Assembly (NCBI GenBank): GCA_002070115.1
Contig: MWCO01000064.1
Location: 1-36,199 of the forward strand
Length of the DNA stretch: 36,199 nucleotides
Reading direction: 5' to 3'
Source: Deltaproteobacteria bacterium ADurb.Bin207
GTDB taxonomy: Bacteria > Myxococcota_A > Polyangia > Polyangiales > Polyangiaceae
Each line of letters begins with the position of its first letter. The stretch's first letter is position 1. The notes under the pieces were generated by a model. That model had not been told where the DNA came from and did not search any database. It saw only the letters and a program-made list of their open reading frames with translations. Both the position numbers and the translations under genes were made by a program. Of the stretch, positions 16,264 through 23,579 are shown in pieces.

Positions 16264-16914
16264 CTATTTGCGACGCCACCGGCCCACCATCGCCCATCGG
16301 TTCCACGTATGCCATATCTCCATCAATTCCATCCCGTCGCCCACGTTCAATCCCGCAAATAGCCCCGCGTCAAAGCGGCTTGGATGAATATGACGACGTG
16401 AATAACCATCCCGACGGGCTACCCACTCGAGAACCGTTCGCTCCAATAACCCCAACGTCGAACCAGTTCCGTAATTCGGAGTGGAAAGCAATAGTTCCCC
16501 ACCCGGCGAAAGACGTTGCGCAAGCATCCGCGCCCAACGCTCCGGTTGCCGTACGTGCTCGACCACGTCTTTTGCCACAATCATGTCGAAGGGGCCGTCG
16601 AAAACCTCGGCCGACGGCAATTCATAGGCGGAAGGACTGACCCCAAAGCGATCCGCTTGTCGTGGATACTGTTTTTTGCACGCTTCAATCGCACGCGGAT
16701 CGATGTCGCACGCTGCACACGATATCTCCCGCACCCCATCCACATACGGCTCGAGGCCACACCCCACGATCAGGATCGTCGGCAACGTGCTCCGCGCACG
16801 CACGATCGATGCAATTCGTCGAGAAATCGGACGATGGTACAGGGTCCAAGGAAAGCGATCGCGTCGCTCGTGGTTCGTATAGTACTCGGCGCTGAACTCC
16901 GACTCGCTCATCAT
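16264..16914 (-). CDS. SAM-dependent methyltransferase (class I)
   Basis: The Rossmann-fold methyltransferase has about 216 residues from ATG 16914. This start overlaps the stop codon of the upstream methyltransferase as ATGA; ATG 16929 is an alternative. Motif I reads TILIVGCGLEPYVDG, with the usual D/E-x-G-x-G-x-G pattern relaxed to VGCGLEP. The acidic end of beta-2 is CDIDPRAIEACKKQYP. Motif IV is FDMIVAKDVVEHVRQPERWARMLAQRLSPGGELLLSTPN, which matches the methyltransferase 11/23 group. The substrate is not deducible. Tight coupling to a second methyltransferase suggests the two act in one pathway, perhaps on a lipid or surface sugar. Confidence 0.82.
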   Translation of the reverse strand: MMSESEFSAEYYTNHERRDRFPWTLYHRPISRRIASIVRARSTLPTILIVGCGLEPYVDGVREISCAACDIDPRAIEACKKQYPRQADRFGVSPSAYELPSAEVFDGPFDMIVAKDVVEHVRQPERWARMLAQRLSPGGELLLSTPNYGTGSTLGLLERTVLEWVARRDGYSRRHIHPSRFDAGLFAGLNVGDGMELMEIWHTWNRWAMVGRWRRK

Positions 16915-17723
16915 GGCCGCGCTTTGCAAACGATGAGGTACTCCGCAGCCTCTTCGGCATCAGGCACGCGCGAGGCAAGGGCGTTCAAGGAAATGCGCAT
17001 GAGATCGCTGGTGAGGAAACGCAGACGGGGCAATAGCACCCATCGTCCGGTCAATTTTTTGTTGAGGAACCCCACAAGGCTCGGCCAAAGTAGGATGTCG
17101 AAGGCCCACGATACACCGCGTTGCGCGATCATCGTCACCTCACATGCTTCGAATCCGCAGGCTTCCAAATGCCGCATCCATGTCGCCGCGTCTATCCGAT
17201 GAACATGACGAAACACGTGATCGAGTAGCTCCCCCCAAGCATTTCCGAGACTATGCAATCCCGCCTTGCCAAGCGCTTCCGTCAATGCCAGGCGACGTGT
17301 CCACGTCGGCGTAGGCACGATGAGGACCAGGGGGGCTCCCGGTTTCAATGCGCTACGAACATTCCGCAACGCGGCTCGCAGATCGGGAACATGCTCGAGA
17401 CTGCAATTGGCAATCGCGCTGCCGAAAAATTGCGGAGGAAGATCGACCGTGCAGATGTTGCCGCAAATCAACGTGCTGTACGAATGCGTTCCCTGCGCTC
17501 GCTGCAACTCCGTCGGGTTGATGTCGATGCCCCACGTCTGCTTGCCTGGATAGGCAAGACGCGCAAACACACCATCTCCGCATCCCACATCCAAAATCGG
17601 TTCCGGTAACTCGAGGTGCCTTACGGCTTGAAGCCGAATGCATTCACGCAACGCCAATGCCGTGGGCGCGAAAGCGTAGTACTTGGAAAAGGAGTGAGGA
17701 TCGAGAGGCCATTCGTGGGGCAT
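16911..17723 (-). CDS. SAM-dependent methyltransferase (class I)
   Basis: The 270-residue protein starts at ATG 17723. Its SAM-binding core is clear: PILDVGCGDGVFARLAYPG (motif I), TWGIDINPTELQRAQ (motif II), and FFGSAIANCSLEHVPDLRAALRNVRSALKPGAPLVLIVPTP (motif IV with the typical SxxEHVPD turn). The C-terminal third is mixed helical and hydrophobic (WAFDILLWPSLVGFLNKKLTG), which may allow membrane contact and a lipid-linked substrate. It overlaps the downstream methyltransferase by four bases. The substrate is unknown. Confidence 0.84.
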   Translation of the reverse strand: MPHEWPLDPHSFSKYYAFAPTALALRECIRLQAVRHLELPEPILDVGCGDGVFARLAYPGKQTWGIDINPTELQRAQGTHSYSTLICGNICTVDLPPQFFGSAIANCSLEHVPDLRAALRNVRSALKPGAPLVLIVPTPTWTRRLALTEALGKAGLHSLGNAWGELLDHVFRHVHRIDAATWMRHLEACGFEACEVTMIAQRGVSWAFDILLWPSLVGFLNKKLTGRWVLLPRLRFLTSDLMRISLNALASRVPDAEEAAEYLIVCKARP

Positions 17724-17778
17724 CGGTTCTAACCTATCGTAAATACATAGAAAATATCGTTTCCGGAACCATCGCCAG

Positions 17779-18975
17779 CTACCACAACCACGAGTCCGGA
17801 AACGCCATCACATCACCAATAGACCGGGCTCCAAGACAAAGCGCCACCAATCGATCGACCCCGAGTGCATTGCCCCCCGCCGACGGCATCCCTTCCTCCA
17901 GACTTCGAACGAATCGCTCATCGATTGGATATACGCGTTTTCCCGCTATCCGACGGGTTTGCTGGTCCCTCTCCAACCTCATGCGCTGCTCCGTCGCATC
18001 GGTCAGTTCTCCAAACCCATTGCATAATTCAACCCCCCCCACGTACACCTCGAATCGCTCACATACCATCGGATCATCCACACGACGTCGAGCAAGCGAT
18101 GCATGAACGGAAGGGAAATCATAGAGCACCACCGCATGGGCCGACGCTGCCAACGCCGGCTCGACTTTCTCGACTAACAAACCAAAGTACGTATCTTCCT
18201 CCGCACTCGCCAATCGAAGCACCTCGTCGCGATCGAGAAGCGCATGCCGTGCAAACGCTTGGAGCACCGAAATTCTCTCAAAAGGCGCGCTGACATCCAA
18301 CTCCCGACCACGCCAACGCACCGTGGCTTTCCCCGTCACTTGTCGCGCAACATGCTCGATGAGGCCTTCTGTATCCCGAATCATCTCCTCGATTCCCGCG
18401 AAGGCACGGTACCATTCGAGCATCGTAAATTCGCTATTATGAAGGTCCCCCTGCTCATCGTCGCGAAAACAATGAACGAGTTGAAATAACTTTGGAATCC
18501 CACCCGCAAGCAATCGCTTCATCTGATACTCGGGTGAGGTAATCAACGCCGCGGGCCCGGAATCAAAGGCGTCAAGGTGCAAATCCATCCCAGGGCAGGG
18601 GACCCGCACGGGGGTCTCGACTTCTATAAAGCCTTGATTTTCAAAATAATTTCGAATGACCCCGAGAATTGTTGCCCGACGTTGCAACGCCCAGCCTACC
18701 CCGCGATCGAGCAACCGGGCGGACTCATGAAACTGATCCGCCATCGGCTCCGACACGTCCACCACCACGGCTTCGTCGATGCATTCCCCATCCCATCTGC
18801 CCTCGACAATCACCAAACAGCCTTCTTTGAGCGATGATTCGGCTACTACGGCTACGGTATCGAAGGCGTCCGCGATTTGCCATCGTCCATGCGGTTGCGC
18901 TCGAACTCGCCCGCCTACACGGACTCGAGCCCCATGCTCCATCGTCCGCAAGTCATGAGGAGACATCACATTCAT
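17779..18975 (-). CDS. epmA: EpmA-like elongation factor P lysyl ligase (LysRS paralogue)
   Basis: This 398-residue class II lysyl-tRNA-synthetase-like enzyme closely resembles EpmA/GenX/PoxA. Motif 1 is NYFENQGFIEVETPV (109-123). Further matches are TSPEYQMKRLLAGGIPKLFQLVHCFRDDE (146-174), HNSEFTMLEWYRAF (179-192), a late VGGVELCNGFGELTD, and motif 3 GNALGVDRLVALCLGA. EpmA attaches (R)-beta-lysine or lysine to EF-P, relieving ribosome stalling at polyproline. Residues about 15-75 form an extra N-terminal beta-rich segment (ARVRVGGRVRAQPHGRWQIADAF) that looks like a reduced OB fold; textbook EpmA (about 325 residues) lacks it. The ATG overlaps the tetR stop codon (ATGA). EF-P and EpmB genes are not in the window. 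A standalone LysRS-like role remains possible. Confidence 0.85.
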   Translation of the reverse strand: MNVMSPHDLRTMEHGARVRVGGRVRAQPHGRWQIADAFDTVAVVAESSLKEGCLVIVEGRWDGECIDEAVVVDVSEPMADQFHESARLLDRGVGWALQRRATILGVIRNYFENQGFIEVETPVRVPCPGMDLHLDAFDSGPAALITSPEYQMKRLLAGGIPKLFQLVHCFRDDEQGDLHNSEFTMLEWYRAFAGIEEMIRDTEGLIEHVARQVTGKATVRWRGRELDVSAPFERISVLQAFARHALLDRDEVLRLASAEEDTYFGLLVEKVEPALAASAHAVVLYDFPSVHASLARRRVDDPMVCERFEVYVGGVELCNGFGELTDATEQRMRLERDQQTRRIAGKRVYPIDERFVRSLEEGMPSAGGNALGVDRLVALCLGARSIGDVMAFPDSWLW

Positions 18976-19580
18976 GAATTCGAGGCCAATCCGTCGAGCA
19001 ACATTTTTCCAACCGTTTCGGCCGTCTTGACAAGACCGCCCTCGTGGCCCCCTCCCAAAGCCCAGGTTAGCGTCACCCCATCGAGCGCTCCAAAAATGGC
19101 TCGGGCAACCACCCGTGCGGATAAGTCTTTTCGAAATACCCCAGCATTTTGGCCTTCGATCAGCACACGCTCGAGACGATCGAGATAGGCGGTGAAGTGG
19201 GGCTTCAATAGCTCACGCATCGAACGGCTCGATTGTCGTAGGTTGACCGTCAACAATTCCGCCAGCCCACGCTCGCGGTCCAGCAGCCCAAGCTGAAGCG
19301 CCACCATTCGCAGCAGCTTGTCACGCGGTGCCGCGATCGAGGTAAGCTCGTCATCGAGTTGCCGAAAGAAGCGCGAAACACTGTCTTCGAAGAGCGCGAC
19401 GAGCAATGATTCCTTGCTCGGGAAATACAGGTAGATGGTGCCGTCGGCCACGCCCGCCGTCTGAGCGATATGGGAGATATGGGCTTCTTGAAAACCGCGA
19501 GTCGCAAACACCTCGGCCGCCGCTGCCAAGATTCGCGCTCGTTTCGTTTTCTGCTGCTCCAACGACCGCTTCTTCTTCAC
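18972..19580 (-). CDS. TetR-family transcriptional regulator
   Basis: The preferred start is GTG 19580 (VKKKRSLEQQKTKRARIL), giving 202 residues. A longer reading to TTG 19688 would overlap the upstream SctS-like gene and adds no recognisable sequence. The N-terminus is a standard TetR helix-turn-helix: RILAAAAEVFATRGFQEAHISHIAQTAGVADGTIYLYFPSKESLLVALF (17-65). The C-terminal ligand domain (LDRERGLAELLTVNLRQSSRSMRELLKPHFTAYLDRLERVL) resembles the FadR/YsiA group that binds acyl-CoA, suggesting a lipid ligand. It is translationally coupled to the epmA-like gene. A candidate target is the acyl-CoA synthetase further downstream, but no operator palindrome was recognised. Confidence 0.87.
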   Translation of the reverse strand: MKKKRSLEQQKTKRARILAAAAEVFATRGFQEAHISHIAQTAGVADGTIYLYFPSKESLLVALFEDSVSRFFRQLDDELTSIAAPRDKLLRMVALQLGLLDRERGLAELLTVNLRQSSRSMRELLKPHFTAYLDRLERVLIEGQNAGVFRKDLSARVVARAIFGALDGVTLTWALGGGHEGGLVKTAETVGKMLLDGLASNS

Positions 19581-19626
19581 GTCTCCGCCGCTGTATCGAT
19601 GAACCAACCCTGTCGAGAAAGCACCT

Positions 19627-19881
19627 TCAGCCACCGCTGAATACGCGAAGGGCAAACGCTGCAATCTCGCGCCCCATCCATGGACCAAACGCCGCCAATG
19701 CCGCCACTACCGCAACGATTCGCGGCAGATGCGCCAACGTTGGGTCCTGTACCTGGGTCGCCGCCTGCAATACAGCCACGACCAACCCAACCACGGCGGC
19801 TACCGCCAACACCGGCAACACCACCGCCAAGGACAAAACCAAAGCTTGCTGCGACAACGAGATGATCGTGCTGAGCCCCAT
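19627..19881 (-). CDS. Orphan FliQ/SctS-family export protein
   Basis: The start is ATG 19881, with GGTGAG immediately upstream and only one base after the stop of the lipoprotein gene (TGA-G-ATG). The 84-residue protein has two membrane helices. The conserved family pattern includes SLSQQALVLSLAVVLPVLAVAAVVGLVVAVLQAATQVQDPTLAHLPRI, with VGLxVxxxQAATQxxxxTLxxxP as in FliQ, SctS and HrcS. It ends ALAAFGPWMGREIAAF. In flagellar and type III systems this subunit forms part of the export gate with FliP/SctR and FliR/SctT. None of these partners is in the window. It may serve an apparatus encoded elsewhere or be a relic, although the frame is intact. Confidence 0.8.
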   Translation of the reverse strand: MGLSTIISLSQQALVLSLAVVLPVLAVAAVVGLVVAVLQAATQVQDPTLAHLPRIVAVVAALAAFGPWMGREIAAFALRVFSGG

Positions 19882-19882
19882 C

Positions 19883-20374
19883 TCACCCCCCCGCGTCCGC
19901 TTCGGCCTCCTCAACTACGTCTTTTTCCGCATCTACCGATGCTTCCAATCCCGTCTCGTCATCGTCGACATCGGGCGTTACATCCAACGATGTCTCGATG
20001 CCCGTCTCCACCGGTTCGACATCTTCGGCTACATCTAGCGAGACGTCTTCCACCGAGGCTTCTTGCGGTTCATCCCCTGGTGAATCCGATGCGGCCTCCG
20101 TCACGATGGAATCCGGAAGTCCTTGATCGGTCAGTCCGCTGTCCGGTCGATAGACTTGACCGGGTATGCAAGCAGCAACCGTCGACGGTCTGTCCGGGGG
20201 CGGACAGCACAGCGGGGAGTCTTGCCCTTCGATCTTTTGGCATCGAAGTCCCGACGCACAGTCTTCGTTGTTGTTGTCCAAGCTACATCGTTCTCCCTCT
20301 CCTTGGTTCGAACAAGCTCCCGCCCACAAGGCCACGAAAGCGACAACCAAAACGCCAAAACGAATTCGCCTCAT
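19883..20374 (-). CDS. Cys-rich lipoprotein with acidic repetitive tail
   Basis: The start is ATG 20374, nine bases after GGAG. The signal peptide MRRIRFGVLVVAFVALWAGAC ends in a lipobox with Cys21. A short cysteine-rich module follows (ERCSLDNNNEDCASGLRCQKIEGQDSPLCCPPP), of a type common in secreted myxobacterial proteins. The remaining 90 residues are an acidic, low-complexity stretch of Asp, Glu, Val and Ser with repeated DVxxDVxEDVEPVET-like units, probably an extended surface spacer. The stop codon lies one base before the ATG of the FliQ/SctS-like gene, so the two are translationally linked. No enzyme motif is present. Confidence 0.72.
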   Translation of the reverse strand: MRRIRFGVLVVAFVALWAGACSNQGEGERCSLDNNNEDCASGLRCQKIEGQDSPLCCPPPDRPSTVAACIPGQVYRPDSGLTDQGLPDSIVTEAASDSPGDEPQEASVEDVSLDVAEDVEPVETGIETSLDVTPDVDDDETGLEASVDAEKDVVEEAEADAGG

Positions 20375-20461
20375 CGTCGGTGACTCCAGGGATGCCAAGG
20401 TATTCTTCAACTCGCCTGTCCTACAAGAGGCTGTGCGCCGTGTCCATGCTCGTATCGAATT

Positions 20462-21154
20462 CTATCCTGATGGCGCTCTCTTTGCTTTCGCCTCGACCGC
20501 ATCCACGAAAAACTTGCCGTATTGAAATGCGCTCACAATCGAAAAAACGAGTGAGCAGTAGATCAACGCCCTGCCTACCATCACCAAATCCACCACGCCA
20601 AAATCCACCACAATGAGATCCACATGATAGGGATATCCAAGGATCAAACACACGAGCCCCACCATCTGTAACGCCGTCTTCGACTTTCCTCCCTCTCCCG
20701 CCGCGATCACCAACCCTTCCGTCATGGCAATTCCGCGGAGGGCCGTGATGGTGATCTCTCGACCGATCAAAATAATGACCAACCACGCCGGAACGCGACC
20801 CATCGTGACCAACCAGACAAGCGTTGCCGTCACAATCAGCTTATCCGCCAACGGGTCGAGAAATTTGCCCAAGACACTGACCAAGTTTCGTTTGCGAGCC
20901 AGGTAGCCATCCAAAAAATCGGTAATCGCCGCCAGCACGAAAACCAAAGTCGCCAAATAGCAATCGAACGGGCTGCCTCGATCCAACAGGTACAACACCA
21001 GGGGAATGACCAAAATCCTTCCCATCGTCAGAAGATTGGGAAGATTCAAAGCGTCTTCGCGAAGCGAACGGCGACGCTGCTTTCGTCGAATTCGTCGTGA
21101 CGCCGGGGAGGGGGTCGACGGCGGGCTTAGCGAATGTCTAGAAGGTTCCGTCAC
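20462..21154 (-). CDS. pgsA: CDP-diacylglycerol-glycerol-3-phosphate 3-phosphatidyltransferase
   Basis: This 230-residue integral membrane enzyme makes phosphatidylglycerophosphate from CDP-diacylglycerol and glycerol-3-phosphate, the committed step to phosphatidylglycerol and cardiolipin. The CDP-alcohol phosphotransferase signature D-x2-DG-x2-AR-x8-G-x3-D-x3-D is complete at residues 79-104 (Asp79, Asp82, Gly83, Ala86, Arg87, Gly96, Asp100, Asp104). It is preceded by NLPNLLTMGRILVIPLVLYLL, typical of PgsA. A basic N-terminal extension of about 35 residues (RRIRRKQRRRS) is longer than usual. The start is GTG 21154 with no clear ribosome-binding site. The gene lies 62 bp downstream of the GT-C-like gene. 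A phosphatidylserine synthase is less likely given the N-terminal motif. Confidence 0.9.
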   Translation of the reverse strand: MTEPSRHSLSPPSTPSPASRRIRRKQRRRSLREDALNLPNLLTMGRILVIPLVLYLLDRGSPFDCYLATLVFVLAAITDFLDGYLARKRNLVSVLGKFLDPLADKLIVTATLVWLVTMGRVPAWLVIILIGREITITALRGIAMTEGLVIAAGEGGKSKTALQMVGLVCLILGYPYHVDLIVVDFGVVDLVMVGRALIYCSLVFSIVSAFQYGKFFVDAVEAKAKRAPSG

Positions 21155-21216
21155 ATCTGTGGTTGTAACGGCAGCCGCGTGCGTTGGCTATGGATAATGA
21201 CCTGAAGTTCGATGGA

Positions 21217-23196
21217 TCAAGCTCCGGGGGACTCGGAGCGCACCGGCAAGGTGTTGAGCCCAAGTTGCGCTCGAGGCCAACGGAAAAAGGCCAGCACGAA
21301 AGCTACTGTCCATGCCACGTAGAGCGCCGAAATCGCTGTGAACTTGTCATCGATGAAGTAAAACTGATTCGAAAACACTTGGCTGGCCCCCGCCAAGCCG
21401 ATGATCGCTATCTCCATGCTTCCGTTGCTTCGAGCGAAACGAAGCAGGGTTTCATGATAGTAGTAGTACAGCGCGGCCACAACGCTCACGCTTATGCTGA
21501 ACGCGGTCAACGAATTATCCGGCATCTGCGTGAGCAGGATCTTGAAGCCCGCGAACGCGAAAACTCCAAGAAATACAGCTAGTAACGGCCATTCCATCTG
21601 ACGTTTTAGGCGCGATAGCATCGCGGCCAGAACCCAGATCGACCAATAATAACACGTGGCCTCCGCAGCGCTGACCACCAGGATCAGCGACAAGCCCATC
21701 CCAATCCACAGGGCTTTGGTTCGGCGTAAAGCGAAAAAAAGCAAGCCGCCAAACGAGAGGAACAAGGCTCCCCACAACACCTTGTATTTTTCGAAACGAT
21801 CGTTGCGCTGCTTTTTCCACCGCTCGAACGGGTCGAGCAAGGCGTTGTTGCGCGCGTACTTCATTCGCCCTTCGGGCGATGCCTTGATGACCGTATGCAG
21901 TCCCACATGGTTGGTCAACGCGGTGTTTTGATGCACTTTGATGTGGTGCATGAACTCTTCATACGAATGCACACCTCCGGTGACGTGCAAGCTCAGGGGA
22001 ACGAGCACGAGAACCGCGGCTGCTCCCCCGGCCAAAAACTTGAGATAGGACCGCTGCAATCTTCGCTTTCGATAGATGTCCCAGGCGATGATAGCCAGGG
22101 GGCCAGCCCATAGAACCGCCGGAAATATTCGTAATCCCGCGGAGTAGGCAAGAGCGAATCCGGCAAGGAAAAAGTATCTTTTTCGAGCCAAACACGCCGC
22201 CATGATCGCAAGGAAAAACCAGTCCTGACGAAGGAACGCTCCCCCCGTCCAATAAAATGGCGCAGGTTCCTGCGTGCCCCAAAATAAGAGCGCCACAATC
22301 GTTACGCGCCAACCAAAAGCCCAGCCAATCGCCAGAAATAATAAGGCGGTCATCGTTACGTCAAGGCCCGCCAATAACTTGAAATACTCCGAGGACGCTG
22401 GCTGCAGCGATGACAAATAATGTCCGGCGATAGTCCAGATCGGCGGCGGGTTATAGCCATGATCCTTCTGCATGTCCTTCCAGTATCCGCCCCCGGAAAC
22501 ACGACGGAAAAACTGCAGGTCCTTTTTGAAGTCCTCCCATCGCGCCTCGGAAAAGTGCGACTTGCAGATCTCCGGCTCTTCGAGAAAAGGCTTCGAGGGA
22601 ATCAACAGGTTGGTGGCGGAAAGATCCCGCATTTTGCGTCGTTTGACCGCGGTTTGGTTGCCGGTTTCGGCGTCGGCGATCGCGGCGCAAATGTAGATGC
22701 GCTTGTAGCTAAGCTCCTTCGTGTACTTGGAGCCCATGTAGTAATGGAAGAACTCCCACCGGTGGTAATAGTCCTTGTATGACAGGTGATAAAACAAGAA
22801 GAAGAAAACGATGGCGACCGTGGCAAGCACCGCTCCGATGATCTGTTTGGCACGATCGTGCATCACTCCAAATCGAATTCCGTGGACGCCGATGGCGAAA
22901 AGACCGATCGCGACCGCGAAAACGCCGAGAATCGGAATCGCCCCGTTTTTGAAAACCGCCAGCGCTTTCGCACTATCCGCGAGCTGCTGAAGAACGATCA
23001 CCGCAAGGCCACCGCCGACCAGCACCAAAGGTAAGCGTTTCAGCAGCCGCGCTCGGACCTCTTCCGTAATCGTATGCGCTTGGGATTCGAGGAAGATGAA
23101 CACGCAGGCCAATATCGCCAAACCCGCCTTCACTCCGTGAAGCCATGACTGCTGCGTGAGCGTTTCTAGAACTTGAGAAATCGACTTGGGATCCAT
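21217..23196 (-). CDS. Large polytopic membrane protein, GT-C glycosyltransferase-like
   Basis: The start ATG 23196 lies seven bases after GGTGGG; ATG 23211 would add five residues. The protein has 659 residues and roughly a dozen or more hydrophobic helices. A soluble loop after the fourth helix contains YYHRWEFFHYYMGSKYTKELSYKRIYICAAIADAETG. This resembles loops of GT-C-type mannosyl/arabinosyl transferases of the DUF2029 kind, which use lipid-linked sugars. A central TGGAFLRQDWFFLAIMAACLARKRYFFLAGFALAYSAGLRIFP segment also fits such transferases. No invariant acidic motif could be fixed, so catalysis is uncertain. It begins the long minus-strand directon upstream of pgsA. Its likely role is building an envelope glycan or glycolipid. 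Confidence 0.65.
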   Translation of the reverse strand: MDPKSISQVLETLTQQSWLHGVKAGLAILACVFIFLESQAHTITEEVRARLLKRLPLVLVGGGLAVIVLQQLADSAKALAVFKNGAIPILGVFAVAIGLFAIGVHGIRFGVMHDRAKQIIGAVLATVAIVFFFLFYHLSYKDYYHRWEFFHYYMGSKYTKELSYKRIYICAAIADAETGNQTAVKRRKMRDLSATNLLIPSKPFLEEPEICKSHFSEARWEDFKKDLQFFRRVSGGGYWKDMQKDHGYNPPPIWTIAGHYLSSLQPASSEYFKLLAGLDVTMTALLFLAIGWAFGWRVTIVALLFWGTQEPAPFYWTGGAFLRQDWFFLAIMAACLARKRYFFLAGFALAYSAGLRIFPAVLWAGPLAIIAWDIYRKRRLQRSYLKFLAGGAAAVLVLVPLSLHVTGGVHSYEEFMHHIKVHQNTALTNHVGLHTVIKASPEGRMKYARNNALLDPFERWKKQRNDRFEKYKVLWGALFLSFGGLLFFALRRTKALWIGMGLSLILVVSAAEATCYYWSIWVLAAMLSRLKRQMEWPLLAVFLGVFAFAGFKILLTQMPDNSLTAFSISVSVVAALYYYYHETLLRFARSNGSMEIAIIGLAGASQVFSNQFYFIDDKFTAISALYVAWTVAFVLAFFRWPRAQLGLNTLPVRSESPGA

Positions 23197-23579
23197 CAGC
23201 GCGCCCACCATAGCGCGGTTCTTCGTCGTGGGGGAGAGCGCTTTTTTTACCTTCCCGCCCCGACACTCGACCCCCTTTGCGCAATCCGCGGGTTCTCGCT
23301 ACAATCGACCCTACTGGGTTCGCGTTTCTTACCCTCACCGCACGGCATTCCAAGAGGTAAGGGCAAAAGGGTGGTTAGCACCCCTCCACCCCGCGTCCCA
23401 CTCCACCCGGCATGAAATCATATCCTTGGCGAATGGCCGTAGTCGACGTCTATCCCGATTCGGTTATCTGGACGAGGGCCAGGCAGCGGCTCCCATGATT
23501 CACCCGCGTTTTCAGGCGGCAAATACGTAGGAGGATTTTCGGTGAGATAATTGGCTGGCGTATCGGCTAGTCGGCAAAA
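23197..23579. other. Intergenic region without a recognised gene
   Basis: This stretch of about 380 bp lies between the 5' end of the GT-C-like gene and the 3' end of the lipoprotein gene. It should hold the promoter of the former and the terminator of the latter, both read on the minus strand. I see a T7 run at 23251-23258, a small GGGTG/CACCC hairpin at 23369-23383, and CTTACC/GGTAAG arms near 23329 and 23356. None makes a convincing promoter, terminator or RNA. Confidence 0.5.

Noticed and set aside
19627-19881. FliQ/SctS gene as evidence for a type III secretion system or flagellum here
   Set aside because: No other gate, ATPase, ring or needle gene is present in the 36 kb; only an orphan subunit can be claimed.
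23186-23530. Plus-strand frame of 114 codons in the intergenic region
   Set aside because: It has no ribosome-binding site, no recognisable domain, and Arg/His/Pro-rich random-like composition.
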